A DNA stretch of 64,000 bases from Pseudomonas tritici (GTDB lineage Bacteria; Pseudomonadota; Gammaproteobacteria; Pseudomonadales; Pseudomonadaceae), in assembly GCF_014268275.3 (NCBI RefSeq), contig NZ_CP077084.1, positions 1,426,001 to 1,490,000 on the forward strand, read 5' to 3'. The notes under the pieces were generated by a model. That model made no database searches. It had not been told where the DNA came from and saw nothing but the letters and a program-made list of their open reading frames with translations. Positions 46,711-54,332 of this stretch are shown piece by piece (the first letter of the stretch is position 1; each line of letters opens with the position of its first letter). The translations under genes and the position numbers were made by a program.

Positions 46711-47605
46711 TTCAACCGCAACACGCTGTGGCTATGTTGCCATCGTTGGCCGCCCCAACGTGGGCAAGTCCACGCTGCTCAACCACATCCTCGGCCAGAA
46801 GCTCGCGATCACCTCGCGCAAGCCGCAGACGACTCGCCACAACATGCTGGGCATCAAGACCGAAGGCAACGTACAAGCGGTTTACGTCGACACCCCGGGC
46901 ATGCACAAAGGCGGCGAGAAAGCGCTTAACCGCTACATGAACAAAACCGCTTCGGCGGCGTTGAAAGACGTCGACGTGGTGATCTTCGTGGTCGACCGCA
47001 CCAAGTGGACTGATGAAGACCAGATGGTCCTCGAGCGTGTGCAATACGTAACCGGCCCCTTGATCGTCGCGCTGAACAAGACCGACCGTATCGAAGACAA
47101 AGCCGAACTGATGCCGCACCTGAGCTGGCTGCAGGAACAACTGCCGAACGCCCAGATCATGCCGATCTCGGCCCAGCACGGGCATAACCTCGAAGCCCTG
47201 GAACGCGTGATCGCCGGCTACCTGCCGGAGAACGAGCACTTCTTCCCGGAAGACCAGATCACCGACCGCAGCAGCCGTTTCCTCGCCGCCGAACTGGTCC
47301 GCGAGAAAATAATGCGCCAGATGGGGGCCGAGCTGCCGTACCAGATCACCGTCGAAATCGAAGAGTTCAAGCAGCAGGGCAAGACCTTGCACATCCATGC
47401 GCTGATCCTCGTCGAACGTGACGGCCAGAAGAAAATCATCATTGGCGACAAGGGCGAGCGCATCAAGCGCATCGGCACCGAAGCGCGCAAGGACATGGAG
47501 TTGTTGTTCGATTCCAAGATCATGCTCAACCTGTGGGTGAAGGTTAAGGGTGGTTGGTCCGATGATGAGCGTGCACTGCGCTCGCTGGGCTACGGCGACC
47601 TGTAA
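46703..47605 (+). CDS. era: GTPase Era
   Basis: 300 residues from the ATG at 46703, inside the end of rnc. The GTPase motifs are [19 protein letters not shown] and NKTD. A C-terminal KH domain ([20 protein letters not shown]) binds the 3' end of 16S rRNA. Era assists 30S subunit assembly. The rnc-era overlap is conserved across gamma-proteobacteria. Confidence 0.97.
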   Translation: MTDSTATRCGYVAIVGRPNVGKSTLLNHILGQKLAITSRKPQTTRHNMLGIKTEGNVQAVYVDTPGMHKGGEKALNRYMNKTASAALKDVDVVIFVVDRTKWTDEDQMVLERVQYVTGPLIVALNKTDRIEDKAELMPHLSWLQEQLPNAQIMPISAQHGHNLEALERVIAGYLPENEHFFPEDQITDRSSRFLAAELVREKIMRQMGAELPYQITVEIEEFKQQGKTLHIHALILVERDGQKKIIIGDKGERIKRIGTEARKDMELLFDSKIMLNLWVKVKGGWSDDERALRSLGYGDL

Positions 47606-47619
47606 ACACCGCATACCTT

Positions 47620-47722
47620 TGTGGGAGCGGGCTTGTGTGGGAGCTGGCTTGCCTGCGATAGCATCACCTCGGTGCAATTGAAAAACCGAGGTGCCTGCAT
47701 CGCAGGCAAGCCAGCTCCCACA
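47620..47722. repeat. Nested extragenic repeats between era and recO
   Basis: A partial unit TGTGGGAGCGGGCTTG is interrupted by a complete inverted pair, TGTGGGAGCTGGCTTGCC to GGCAAGCCAGCTCCCACA. Within the pair lies a second small inverted repeat, ACCTCGGT...ACCGAGGT. This looks like one repeat inserted into or beside another. Confidence 0.8.
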
Positions 47723-47762
47723 TTGGTTTGTCGCTGTTCTTAAGTTCTGCGAAGAGACTTCC

Positions 47763-48452
47763 ATGTCCCAATCCCCACCCCCCAGCCAACTCGCCTACGT
47801 CCTGCACAGCCGTGCCTACCGCGAGACCAGCGCCCTGGTGGACTTTCTCACGCCTCAAGGTCGCCTGCGCGCGGTATTGCGCAGCGCGCGTGGCAAGGCC
47901 GGCACGCTGGCAAGGCCATTCGTGGCGCTGGACGTGGAATTTCGCGGCAAGGGCGAGCTGAAAAACGTTGGGCGGCTCGAGAGCGTCGGTACGTCGGCCT
48001 GGCTCAACGGTGATGCGTTGTTCAGCGGCCTCTACCTCAACGAACTGCTGATCCGCCTACTGCCCGCCGAAGACCCGCACCCGAGCGTCTTCGATCACTA
48101 CGCCGCCACCTTGATCGCCCTCGCCGAAGGCCGCCCGCTGGAGCCGCTGCTGCGCGCTTTTGAATGGCGCCTGCTCGACGACCTGGGCTACGGCTTCGAA
48201 CTCGCCAACGACCTGCACGGCGACCCCATCGCCGCCGACGGCATGTATCGCCTGCAAGTCGATGCCGGCCTTGAGCGCGTGTACCTGCTGCAACCTGGCC
48301 TGTTCCAGGGCACCGAGTTGCTGGCGATGAGCGAAGCCGATTGGAGCGCCCCGGGTGCTTTGTCCGCCGCCAAGCGCCTGATGCGCCAAGCACTGGCCGT
48401 GCACCTGGGCGGGCGGCCGCTGGTCAGCCGCGAGTTGTTTCGAAAGCCCTGA
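47763..48452 (+). CDS. recO: DNA repair protein RecO
   Basis: 229 residues from the ATG at 47763; a longer frame runs back into the repeat. The N-terminal OB-fold is [20 protein letters not shown], then [13 protein letters not shown] and [12 protein letters not shown]; the helical domain follows. It loads RecA in RecF-pathway repair. It lies downstream of era as in other pseudomonads, but a repeat of about 100 bases now separates the two. Confidence 0.95.
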   Translation: MSQSPPPSQLAYVLHSRAYRETSALVDFLTPQGRLRAVLRSARGKAGTLARPFVALDVEFRGKGELKNVGRLESVGTSAWLNGDALFSGLYLNELLIRLLPAEDPHPSVFDHYAATLIALAEGRPLEPLLRAFEWRLLDDLGYGFELANDLHGDPIAADGMYRLQVDAGLERVYLLQPGLFQGTELLAMSEADWSAPGALSAAKRLMRQALAVHLGGRPLVSRELFRKP

Positions 48453-48503
48453 CAACCCCGTGTATGCTGTGCAGCGTTTCTTTCCCTATTCAGGAGCGCT
48501 TCC

Positions 48504-49253
48504 GTGACCACCAGCAATCGCATTCTTCTTGGCGTCAACATCGACCACGTCGCCACCCTGCGCCAGGCCCGGGGCACCCGTTACCCTGACCCGGTCAAGG
48601 CCGCGCTGGACGCCGAAGAAGCGGGCGCCGACGGCATCACCGTGCACCTGCGTGAAGACCGCCGCCATATCCAGGAGCGCGACGTGCTGGTGCTCAAGGA
48701 CGTGCTGCAAACCCGCATGAACTTCGAGATGGGCGTCACCGAAGAAATGATGCAGTTCGCCGAGCGCATCCGCCCGGCGCACATCTGCCTGGTCCCGGAG
48801 ACTCGTCAGGAACTGACCACCGAAGGCGGCCTCGACGTGGCGGGCCAGGAGGCAAGGATCAAGGCTGCGGTAGAGCGCTTGTCGAAGATCGGCAGCGAAG
48901 TCTCGCTGTTCATCGACGCCGACGAGCGCCAGATCGAAGCCTCGCGCCGTGTCGGTGCGCCGGCCATCGAACTGCACACCGGCCGTTACGCCGACGCTAC
49001 CACACCGACCGAAGTCGCCGACGAACTGCAACGCATCATTGACGGTGTGAACTGCGGCCTCAAGGAAGGCCTGATCGTCAACGCCGGCCACGGTTTGCAC
49101 TACCATAACGTCGAGGCCGTGGCTGCGATCAAGGGCATCAACGAGCTGAACATCGGCCACGCCTTGGTGGCGCACGCGTTGTTCGTCGGTTTCAAAGGTG
49201 CCGTGGCCGAGATGAAAGCGCTGATCCTGGCGGCCGCCACAATGAAACGCTGA
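48504..49253 (+). CDS. pdxJ: Pyridoxine 5'-phosphate synthase
   Basis: 249 residues with a GTG start and CAGGAGC before it. A TIM barrel with the conserved [32 protein letters not shown] and [16 protein letters not shown]. It makes pyridoxine phosphate from 1-deoxyxylulose 5-phosphate and 3-amino-2-oxopropyl phosphate, the last step of the DXP-dependent vitamin B6 route. Last gene of the lepA row. Confidence 0.97.
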   Translation: MTTSNRILLGVNIDHVATLRQARGTRYPDPVKAALDAEEAGADGITVHLREDRRHIQERDVLVLKDVLQTRMNFEMGVTEEMMQFAERIRPAHICLVPETRQELTTEGGLDVAGQEARIKAAVERLSKIGSEVSLFIDADERQIEASRRVGAPAIELHTGRYADATTPTEVADELQRIIDGVNCGLKEGLIVNAGHGLHYHNVEAVAAIKGINELNIGHALVAHALFVGFKGAVAEMKALILAAATMKR

Positions 49254-49255
49254 CA

Positions 49256-49357
49256 CTGTAGGAGCGAGCTTGCTCGCGAAAAACTTCAACGATGACGTGG
49301 GTTGCCTGAATGTCCGGGGGGCCTTCGAGTTTTTCGCGAGCAAGCTCGCTCCTACAG
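49256..49357. repeat. Paired inverted extragenic repeat (CTGTAGGAGCGAGCTTGCTC type)
   Basis: CTGTAGGAGCGAGCTTGCTC plus GCGAAAAAC and the exact inverted copy (29-base arms) flank about 44 bases. It has the longest perfect arms of any repeat in this window. It ends 66 bases before the cumA start. Confidence 0.88.
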
Positions 49358-49423
49358 CCGGTGCAGGTGTATCGTATCTGCCCTTTGCAGGCCCTGGCTC
49401 TGCGGCAGATACGTGAGGTTGTT

Positions 49424-50800
49424 GTGTCCCGATCCTTTTCCCGTCGACAAATCCTGGGTGGTCTTGCAGGCCTGGCCGTAGTGGGTGTGGGGGCCGGTGG
49501 CGCCTACCGCTACTGGCTGGGGAAAGTCGCCGAGGCTGAGGCCGGGCACGATTACGAACTGATCGCGGCACCCTTGGACGTCGAGTTGGTACCGGGCCAC
49601 AAGACCGAAGCCTGGGCATTCGGCCCCTCAGCGCCGGGCACCGAGTTGCGCGTGCGCCAGGGTGAGTGGCTGCGGGTGCGCTTTATCAACCATCTGCCCG
49701 TCGCCACCACCATCCACTGGCATGGCATCCGCCTGCCGTTGGAAATGGACGGCGTGCCCTACGTCTCGCAATTGCCGGTACTGCCCGGTGAATATTTCGA
49801 TTACAAATTCCGCGTGCCGGACGCCGGCAGCTACTGGTATCACCCCCATGTGAACAGCAGTGAAGAACTGGGCCGTGGCCTGGTCGGCCCGCTGATCATC
49901 GAAGAACGCGAGCCTACCGGTTTCAAACACGAACGCACCCTGAGCCTGAAAAGCTGGCATGTGGACGAAGAGGGCGCTTTCGTGGCCTTCAGCATCCCGC
50001 GTGAAGCGGCGCGTGGCGGCACCGCGGGGCGTTTGTCGACGATCAATGGCGTGTCCCAGGCGGTCATCGATTTGCCTGCGGGGCAGATCACCCGTGTGCG
50101 CCTGCTCAACCTCGACAACACCTTGACCTATCGCATCAATATTCCAGACGTTGAAGCGCAGATCTACGCGCTGGACGGCAACCCTATCGAGCCACGCCCG
50201 CTGGGCAAGGAATACTGGTTGGGCCCCGGCATGCGCATTTGCCTGGCGATCAAGGCACCGCCTGCCGGTGAAGAACTGTCGATCCGCAACGGCCCGGTGC
50301 GCCTCGGTACGTTTCGTTCGGTGGCCAACTCCGATGCGCCGAGTGAGTGGCCGCCCGCGTTGCCCGCCAACCCGATCAGCGAACCGGACCTGGCCAATGC
50401 GGAGAAACTCAACTTCAATTTCGAATGGGTTGGCAGCGTTTCAGTCGATGATGGCAAGCCACCAAGCCTGTGGCAGATCAACGGCAAGGCGTGGGACATC
50501 ACAGACAAAACCTGTGCCGACCGCCCGATTGCCAAGCTGGAAAAGGGCAAGAGCTACATTTTCGAATTGAAGAACATGACCCAGTACCAGCATCCGATCC
50601 ACCTGCATGGCATGAGCTTCAAGGTGATCGCCTCGAACCGCCACAAGGTGATCCCGTACTTCACCGACACCTACTTGTTGGGCAAAAACGAACGCGCCCG
50701 CGTGGCCTTGGTGGCGGATAACCCGGGGGTGTGGATGTTCCATTGCCATGTGATCGACCACATGGAAACCGGCCTGATGGCCGCCATCGAGGTGGCGTGA
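49424..50800 (+). CDS. cumA: Multicopper oxidase (CumA-like)
   Basis: 458 residues from the GTG at 49424, which has GAGG 5 bases upstream; earlier in-frame codons fall in the repeat. A Tat signal (SRRQILGGLAGLAVVGVGAG) exports it folded. All copper ligand motifs are present: HWHG, WYHPH, HPIHLHG and the type 1 site HCHVIDHMETG. Length and the following deaminase gene match cumA-cumB of P. putida, once linked to Mn(II) oxidation. A role in copper tolerance or metal oxidation is possible. The substrate is not shown by the sequence. Confidence 0.85.
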   Translation: MSRSFSRRQILGGLAGLAVVGVGAGGAYRYWLGKVAEAEAGHDYELIAAPLDVELVPGHKTEAWAFGPSAPGTELRVRQGEWLRVRFINHLPVATTIHWHGIRLPLEMDGVPYVSQLPVLPGEYFDYKFRVPDAGSYWYHPHVNSSEELGRGLVGPLIIEEREPTGFKHERTLSLKSWHVDEEGAFVAFSIPREAARGGTAGRLSTINGVSQAVIDLPAGQITRVRLLNLDNTLTYRINIPDVEAQIYALDGNPIEPRPLGKEYWLGPGMRICLAIKAPPAGEELSIRNGPVRLGTFRSVANSDAPSEWPPALPANPISEPDLANAEKLNFNFEWVGSVSVDDGKPPSLWQINGKAWDITDKTCADRPIAKLEKGKSYIFELKNMTQYQHPIHLHGMSFKVIASNRHKVIPYFTDTYLLGKNERARVALVADNPGVWMFHCHVIDHMETGLMAAIEVA

Positions 50801-51327
50801 TGCGCCAGTTTCGCCCAGCGGCGATCATCGACCGCAGCCGCGACCAGGACTTCATGCGTGAAGCCCTGGCCCTTGCTGCCCAGGGCGCTGCACTCGGCGA
50901 AGTGCCCGTCGGCGCAGTGCTCGTACAAGATGGCGAGATCATCGGCCGTGGCTTCAACTGCCCGATCAGCGGCAATGACCCCAGCGCGCATGCTGAAATG
51001 GTCGCCATCCGCGCCGCCGCGCAAGCGATCAGCAACTACCGCCTGGTCGGCAGCACGCTGTATGTGACGCTGGAACCGTGCAGCATGTGCGCCGGCGTGA
51101 TCGTGCATTCGCGTGTTGCGCGGGTGGTGTATGGCGCGCTGGAGCCCAAGGCGGGGATTGTGCAAAGCCAGGGGCAGTTTTTTACCCAGGGATTTCTGAA
51201 TCACCGGGTGTTGTTTGAAGGTGGGGTGTTGGCTGAAGAATGCGGGACGGTGCTGAGTGAGTTCTTCAAGGCCCGGCGGGCCAAGCCCGCTCCCACATTT
51301 TTGATCTCCACTTGGCAGGCAGATTGA
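50800..51327 (+). CDS. tadA: tRNA-specific adenosine deaminase TadA
   Basis: 175 residues. The ATG at 50800 shares a base with the cumA stop (TGATG), so the genes are coupled. The zinc site is HAE (PSAHAEMVAI) and PCSMC (LEPCSMCAGV). TadA converts A34 of tRNA-Arg to inosine. Called cumB in the P. putida cumAB locus. The last residues (RRAKPAPTFLISTWQAD) are encoded by a GGGCCAAGCCCGCTCCCACA repeat half at 51277-51300, so the tail looks acquired by repeat insertion. Confidence 0.9.
   Translation: MRQFRPAAIIDRSRDQDFMREALALAAQGAALGEVPVGAVLVQDGEIIGRGFNCPISGNDPSAHAEMVAIRAAAQAISNYRLVGSTLYVTLEPCSMCAGVIVHSRVARVVYGALEPKAGIVQSQGQFFTQGFLNHRVLFEGGVLAEECGTVLSEFFKARRAKPAPTFLISTWQAD
51277..51300. repeat. 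Single half of a GTGGGAGC-type repeat inside tadA
   Basis: GCGGGCCAAGCCCGCTCCCA and the following CATTT match the right-hand arm of the extragenic repeats elsewhere in the window. Here it lies within the 3' end of the tadA coding region. Confidence 0.7.
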
Positions 51328-51330
51328 AGG

Positions 51331-52287
51331 TTACTTCTTGGCGATGATCACCGCGCGCATCGGCGCCGGCAAACCTTCAATCGTCTTGCTGTGATCCTCC
51401 GGATCAAGAAAATCACTCAGCGACTGAAACTTCATCCACTCGGTCCCGCGCTGTTCTTCAACCGTGGTCACGCTCACATCCACACAGCGCACATCGCTGA
51501 ACCCAGCACGGCGCAGCCACAGCATCAACGCCGGCATCGACGGCAGGAACCATACGTTACGCATCTGCGCATAGCGGTCTTCCGGCACCAGCACTTGCTG
51601 CTGATCGCCTTCCACCACCAAGGTTTCCAGGACCAGTTCACCGCCTTTGACCAGTGTGTCTTTCAGCGCCAACAAGTGCTCGATCGGCGAGCGGCGGTGA
51701 TAGAACACGCCCATGGAAAACACCGTGTCGAACCCTTCCAGATTCGACGGCAAGTCTTCGAACGGGAACGGCAAGTGCCAGGCTTTGGGTTCGGACAGGT
51801 AACGCTGCACCGCCTGGAACTGGCAGAAGAACAACCAGTTCGGATCGACCCCAATCACGCTGTCCGCGCCGGCGCCGAGCATGCGCCACATGTAGTAGCC
51901 ATTGCCGCAGCCGACATCAAGGATGCGCTTGCCTTTCAGATCCAGGTGCGGTGCGACCCGCGACCACTTCCAGTCCGAACGCCATTCGGTATCGACATGC
52001 ACGCCGAACAGGTGGAACGGGCCTTTGCGCCACGGGCTCAGGCCCATCAACGCGGTGTGCATTTGCGCGCGGGTAGCGTCGTCGCAGTCAGTGTCGAGGG
52101 TCAGGTCATTCAGCAAATCGACTTCGCTGGGCATGATTTTCGGTAAGGCATCCAACGCACTCTGCCAACGCTCCAGGTCGCCATGACCTTTCTCCATCTT
52201 GCTATCGAGTTGCGCTTGCAGGCCCTGGGCCCAAACGGCCAAAGGAGTGCCCACCAAGTGGCGGGCAAGGGGGGAGAGATCAATCAT
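51331..52287 (-). CDS. cmoB: tRNA U34 carboxymethyltransferase CmoB
   Basis: 318 residues. The SAM-type fold is seen in [20 protein letters not shown], and the CmoB-specific [19 protein letters not shown] and [20 protein letters not shown] are present. It transfers a carboxymethyl group from carboxy-SAM to 5-hydroxyuridine at tRNA position 34. The start overlaps the cmoA stop by 4 bases, so the pair is coupled. Confidence 0.96.
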   Translation of the reverse strand: MIDLSPLARHLVGTPLAVWAQGLQAQLDSKMEKGHGDLERWQSALDALPKIMPSEVDLLNDLTLDTDCDDATRAQMHTALMGLSPWRKGPFHLFGVHVDTEWRSDWKWSRVAPHLDLKGKRILDVGCGNGYYMWRMLGAGADSVIGVDPNWLFFCQFQAVQRYLSEPKAWHLPFPFEDLPSNLEGFDTVFSMGVFYHRRSPIEHLLALKDTLVKGGELVLETLVVEGDQQQVLVPEDRYAQMRNVWFLPSMPALMLWLRRAGFSDVRCVDVSVTTVEEQRGTEWMKFQSLSDFLDPEDHSKTIEGLPAPMRAVIIAKK

Positions 52288-53027
52288 GGCAGGGCAATCA
52301 ACGAGGCAAAGTTAAGACACTGGAACCACGGCACGACTTTCGAGAACCCCGCTGCCAGCAGGCGTTCGCGGTGTTCTTCGAGGCTGTCGGGCTTCATGAC
52401 GTTTTCGATGGCGCTGCGCTTCTGGGAAATTTCCAGTTCGCTGTAGCCGTTGGCGCGTTTGAACGCGATATGCAGGTCGGTGAGTAGCGCGTGTTCTTCA
52501 AGGTCATTGAAGCGCAGCTTTTCCGAGAGGATCAGCGCACCGCCCGGCAGCAGCGACTGGCGGATACGCGAGAGCAAGGCCAGGCGTTCATCCGGTGCGA
52601 TAAATTGCAGGGTGAAGTTGAGTGCAACCACTGAGGCCGGTTGGAATTGCAGCGCGAGAATATCGCCCTCGATGACCTCGACCGGCAGCAACTCCTGGAA
52701 CATCGAATCCTGGCCATTGAGGTACTCGCGGCAGCGCTCCACCATCGCCGCCGAGTTATCCACCGCAATCACCCGGCACCCGTCCGTGCGTACATGGCGG
52801 CGCAGGGCTTGGGTCACTGCACCGAGGGACGAGCCCAGGTCGTACAGCACGCTGCCCGGCTGGGCAAACTGCGCCGCGAGCACGCCGAGGTTTTCGACAA
52901 TGGTCGGATAACCCGGCACCGAGCGCTTGATCATGTCCGGGAACACCCGCACCACGTCCTCGTTAAAGGCGAAGTCCGGCACCTGGGGCAGGGGCTGGGC
53001 GAATAGGCGATCGGGTTCTTTGCTCAC
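52284..53027 (-). CDS. cmoA: Carboxy-SAM synthase CmoA
   Basis: 247 residues from the GTG at 53027 ([20 protein letters not shown]); upstream codons in the same frame lack conservation. A Rossmann methyltransferase fold with [20 protein letters not shown] and [18 protein letters not shown]. It makes carboxy-S-adenosylmethionine from SAM and prephenate for CmoB. It is upstream of and coupled to cmoB. Confidence 0.95.
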   Translation of the reverse strand: MSKEPDRLFAQPLPQVPDFAFNEDVVRVFPDMIKRSVPGYPTIVENLGVLAAQFAQPGSVLYDLGSSLGAVTQALRRHVRTDGCRVIAVDNSAAMVERCREYLNGQDSMFQELLPVEVIEGDILALQFQPASVVALNFTLQFIAPDERLALLSRIRQSLLPGGALILSEKLRFNDLEEHALLTDLHIAFKRANGYSELEISQKRSAIENVMKPDSLEEHRERLLAAGFSKVVPWFQCLNFASLIALP

Positions 53028-53062
53028 GGTTGTTCCGGCGACGAGGGGGAAAGCCCGGCATT

Positions 53063-53719
53063 TTAGCCAAGTTGGCCCTCGTGTGCGCGGGTTGTCTGAT
53101 GGAAAGCCGAGGCGGTAATGCCCCACTGGCCAAGCCAATACGTGCTGATCAACAAATACGGCGCGGCTTCAAACGTCACCACGAACCGGTTGATGCCTAT
53201 CAGCGTGTCGGAAAACACAAACGACGCCGCACCCGCCGCTGCCAGCCATGCCGAACGTTTCGGCACGTCACTGCCCAGCCGTGCCAACGCACGCCAGAGC
53301 ATGGCACTGATCACCAGGGCATAAACCACCACTGGAATCAGCAGGTCGCCCAGGCCATGGGAGATCAGGATGCTCAGCAGGACCGCGCCCACGCCCAGCG
53401 CCAATACCAGCGGCAGCAGTGCAAGACGGCGGCAGTCGCTGAAATAAGCTTTCAGATACGCCAAGTGTGCAAACAGAAACGCGCCCAGGCCAAAGATAAA
53501 CAGGTCGCCTGGCCAGGCGAGTAATACATCGCCCACCAGGGAAAAAATCAGCCCCAGGCTGATCCAGCGTCGATAGTCGCTGGGCGGCGCATCATGCAGC
53601 CAGCCCAACAGCGCGAGGACCGGCAGCGGCTTGACCAGCAAGCACAGCAACGTGGCATGGGTGGTCAATCCGTAGATGAAAGTGCCGGCGCCCATCAACG
53701 CAAGAATCAGCCATGGCAT
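53063..53719 (-). CDS. YhhN-family lysoplasmalogenase-type membrane protein
   Basis: 218 residues and about eight membrane segments. The family motifs are [12 protein letters not shown], the acidic [29 protein letters not shown] and [13 protein letters not shown]. YhhN/TMEM86 proteins hydrolyse the vinyl-ether bond of lysoplasmalogens in animals; the bacterial role is unclear. It lies 1 base after the protease inhibitor gene, in the same direction. Confidence 0.85.
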   Translation of the reverse strand: MPWLILALMGAGTFIYGLTTHATLLCLLVKPLPVLALLGWLHDAPPSDYRRWISLGLIFSLVGDVLLAWPGDLFIFGLGAFLFAHLAYLKAYFSDCRRLALLPLVLALGVGAVLLSILISHGLGDLLIPVVVYALVISAMLWRALARLGSDVPKRSAWLAAAGAASFVFSDTLIGINRFVVTFEAAPYLLISTYWLGQWGITASAFHQTTRAHEGQLG

Positions 53720-53720
53720 A

Positions 53721-54110
53721 TCAGTTCACCGTGATGGCGCAGTCGAACGTTTCGGCGGGTTCGGCTTCCGGCTCCCAGGGTTGCTGGGAGGTCAGGCGCA
53801 AGCGCCCCTGGCCGGCCGCGAAGGCCTGGAAGCGCCAGGTGGACTGGCCACCGCCGCCGACCACGCCGGATTCCGAGCTGCTGTAGACCTCAGGGCTCAA
53901 GGCGCGCAACACACCGCCAGCGGAATCCTGGATGGCCCAGCGGTAACCCGTGGTGGGGTTGCTCGGCAGGGTGAGGATCAGGTTTTGTCCGGTTTTAAGC
54001 TGAAGCGGGCAGGCGCTCTGGTTGTCCACGCTGACGTTTTGCTTGGGGGCGCTGGCGCAGGCGGCCAGCAGGGCAAGGCTCAAGGGGAGAAGCAGGCGAG
54101 CAGCGGTCAT
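53721..54110 (-). CDS. icp: Chagasin-type cysteine peptidase inhibitor, lipoprotein
   Basis: 129 residues from the ATG at 54110, with GGAG 5 bases upstream. The signal ends in the lipobox LAAC (C18), so it is lipid-anchored. The three inhibitory loops of family I42 are visible: NPTTGY (51-56) followed by RW, the glycine-rich GGGG (85-88), and PW (111-112). It probably blocks papain-like proteases at the cell surface or in the periplasm. An icp gene also lies beside the second Lon gene in P. aeruginosa. Confidence 0.85.
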   Translation of the reverse strand: MTAARLLLPLSLALLAACASAPKQNVSVDNQSACPLQLKTGQNLILTLPSNPTTGYRWAIQDSAGGVLRALSPEVYSSSESGVVGGGGQSTWRFQAFAAGQGRLRLTSQQPWEPEAEPAETFDCAITVN

Positions 54111-54193
54111 GAGGGCTCCGTTGATTGGCGACGAAGGGCGAGCATAACCGAAGATGGGACAAGGTGTGACAGATGGGCTAGACCTGACTTGTT

Positions 54194-54325
54194 GTAGTGA
54201 GCGGGCTTGCCCCGCGCTGGGTGGCGAAGCCGCCCTAAAACCGTGCACCTCGTTTTAACTGGAAAAACTGGGTGCCTGGGTTGGGGCGGCTTCGCCACCC
54301 AGCGCGGGGCAAGCCCGCTCACTAC
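54194..54325. repeat. Long paired inverted repeat (GTAGTGAGCGGGCTTGCCCC type)
   Basis: GTAGTGAGCGGGCTTGCCCC continues through CGCGCTGGGTGGCGAAGCCG, and the inverted copy ends at 54325. The arms are about 45 bases, making this the longest stem in the window. It lies between the second lon gene (stop at 54333) and icp. Confidence 0.85.
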
Positions 54326-54332
54326 AGATCTG

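Noticed and set aside
46712..47764. Antisense open frame of about 350 codons across era
   Set aside because: It runs through the extragenic repeat and opposite the well-supported era gene; no domain and no ribosome site.
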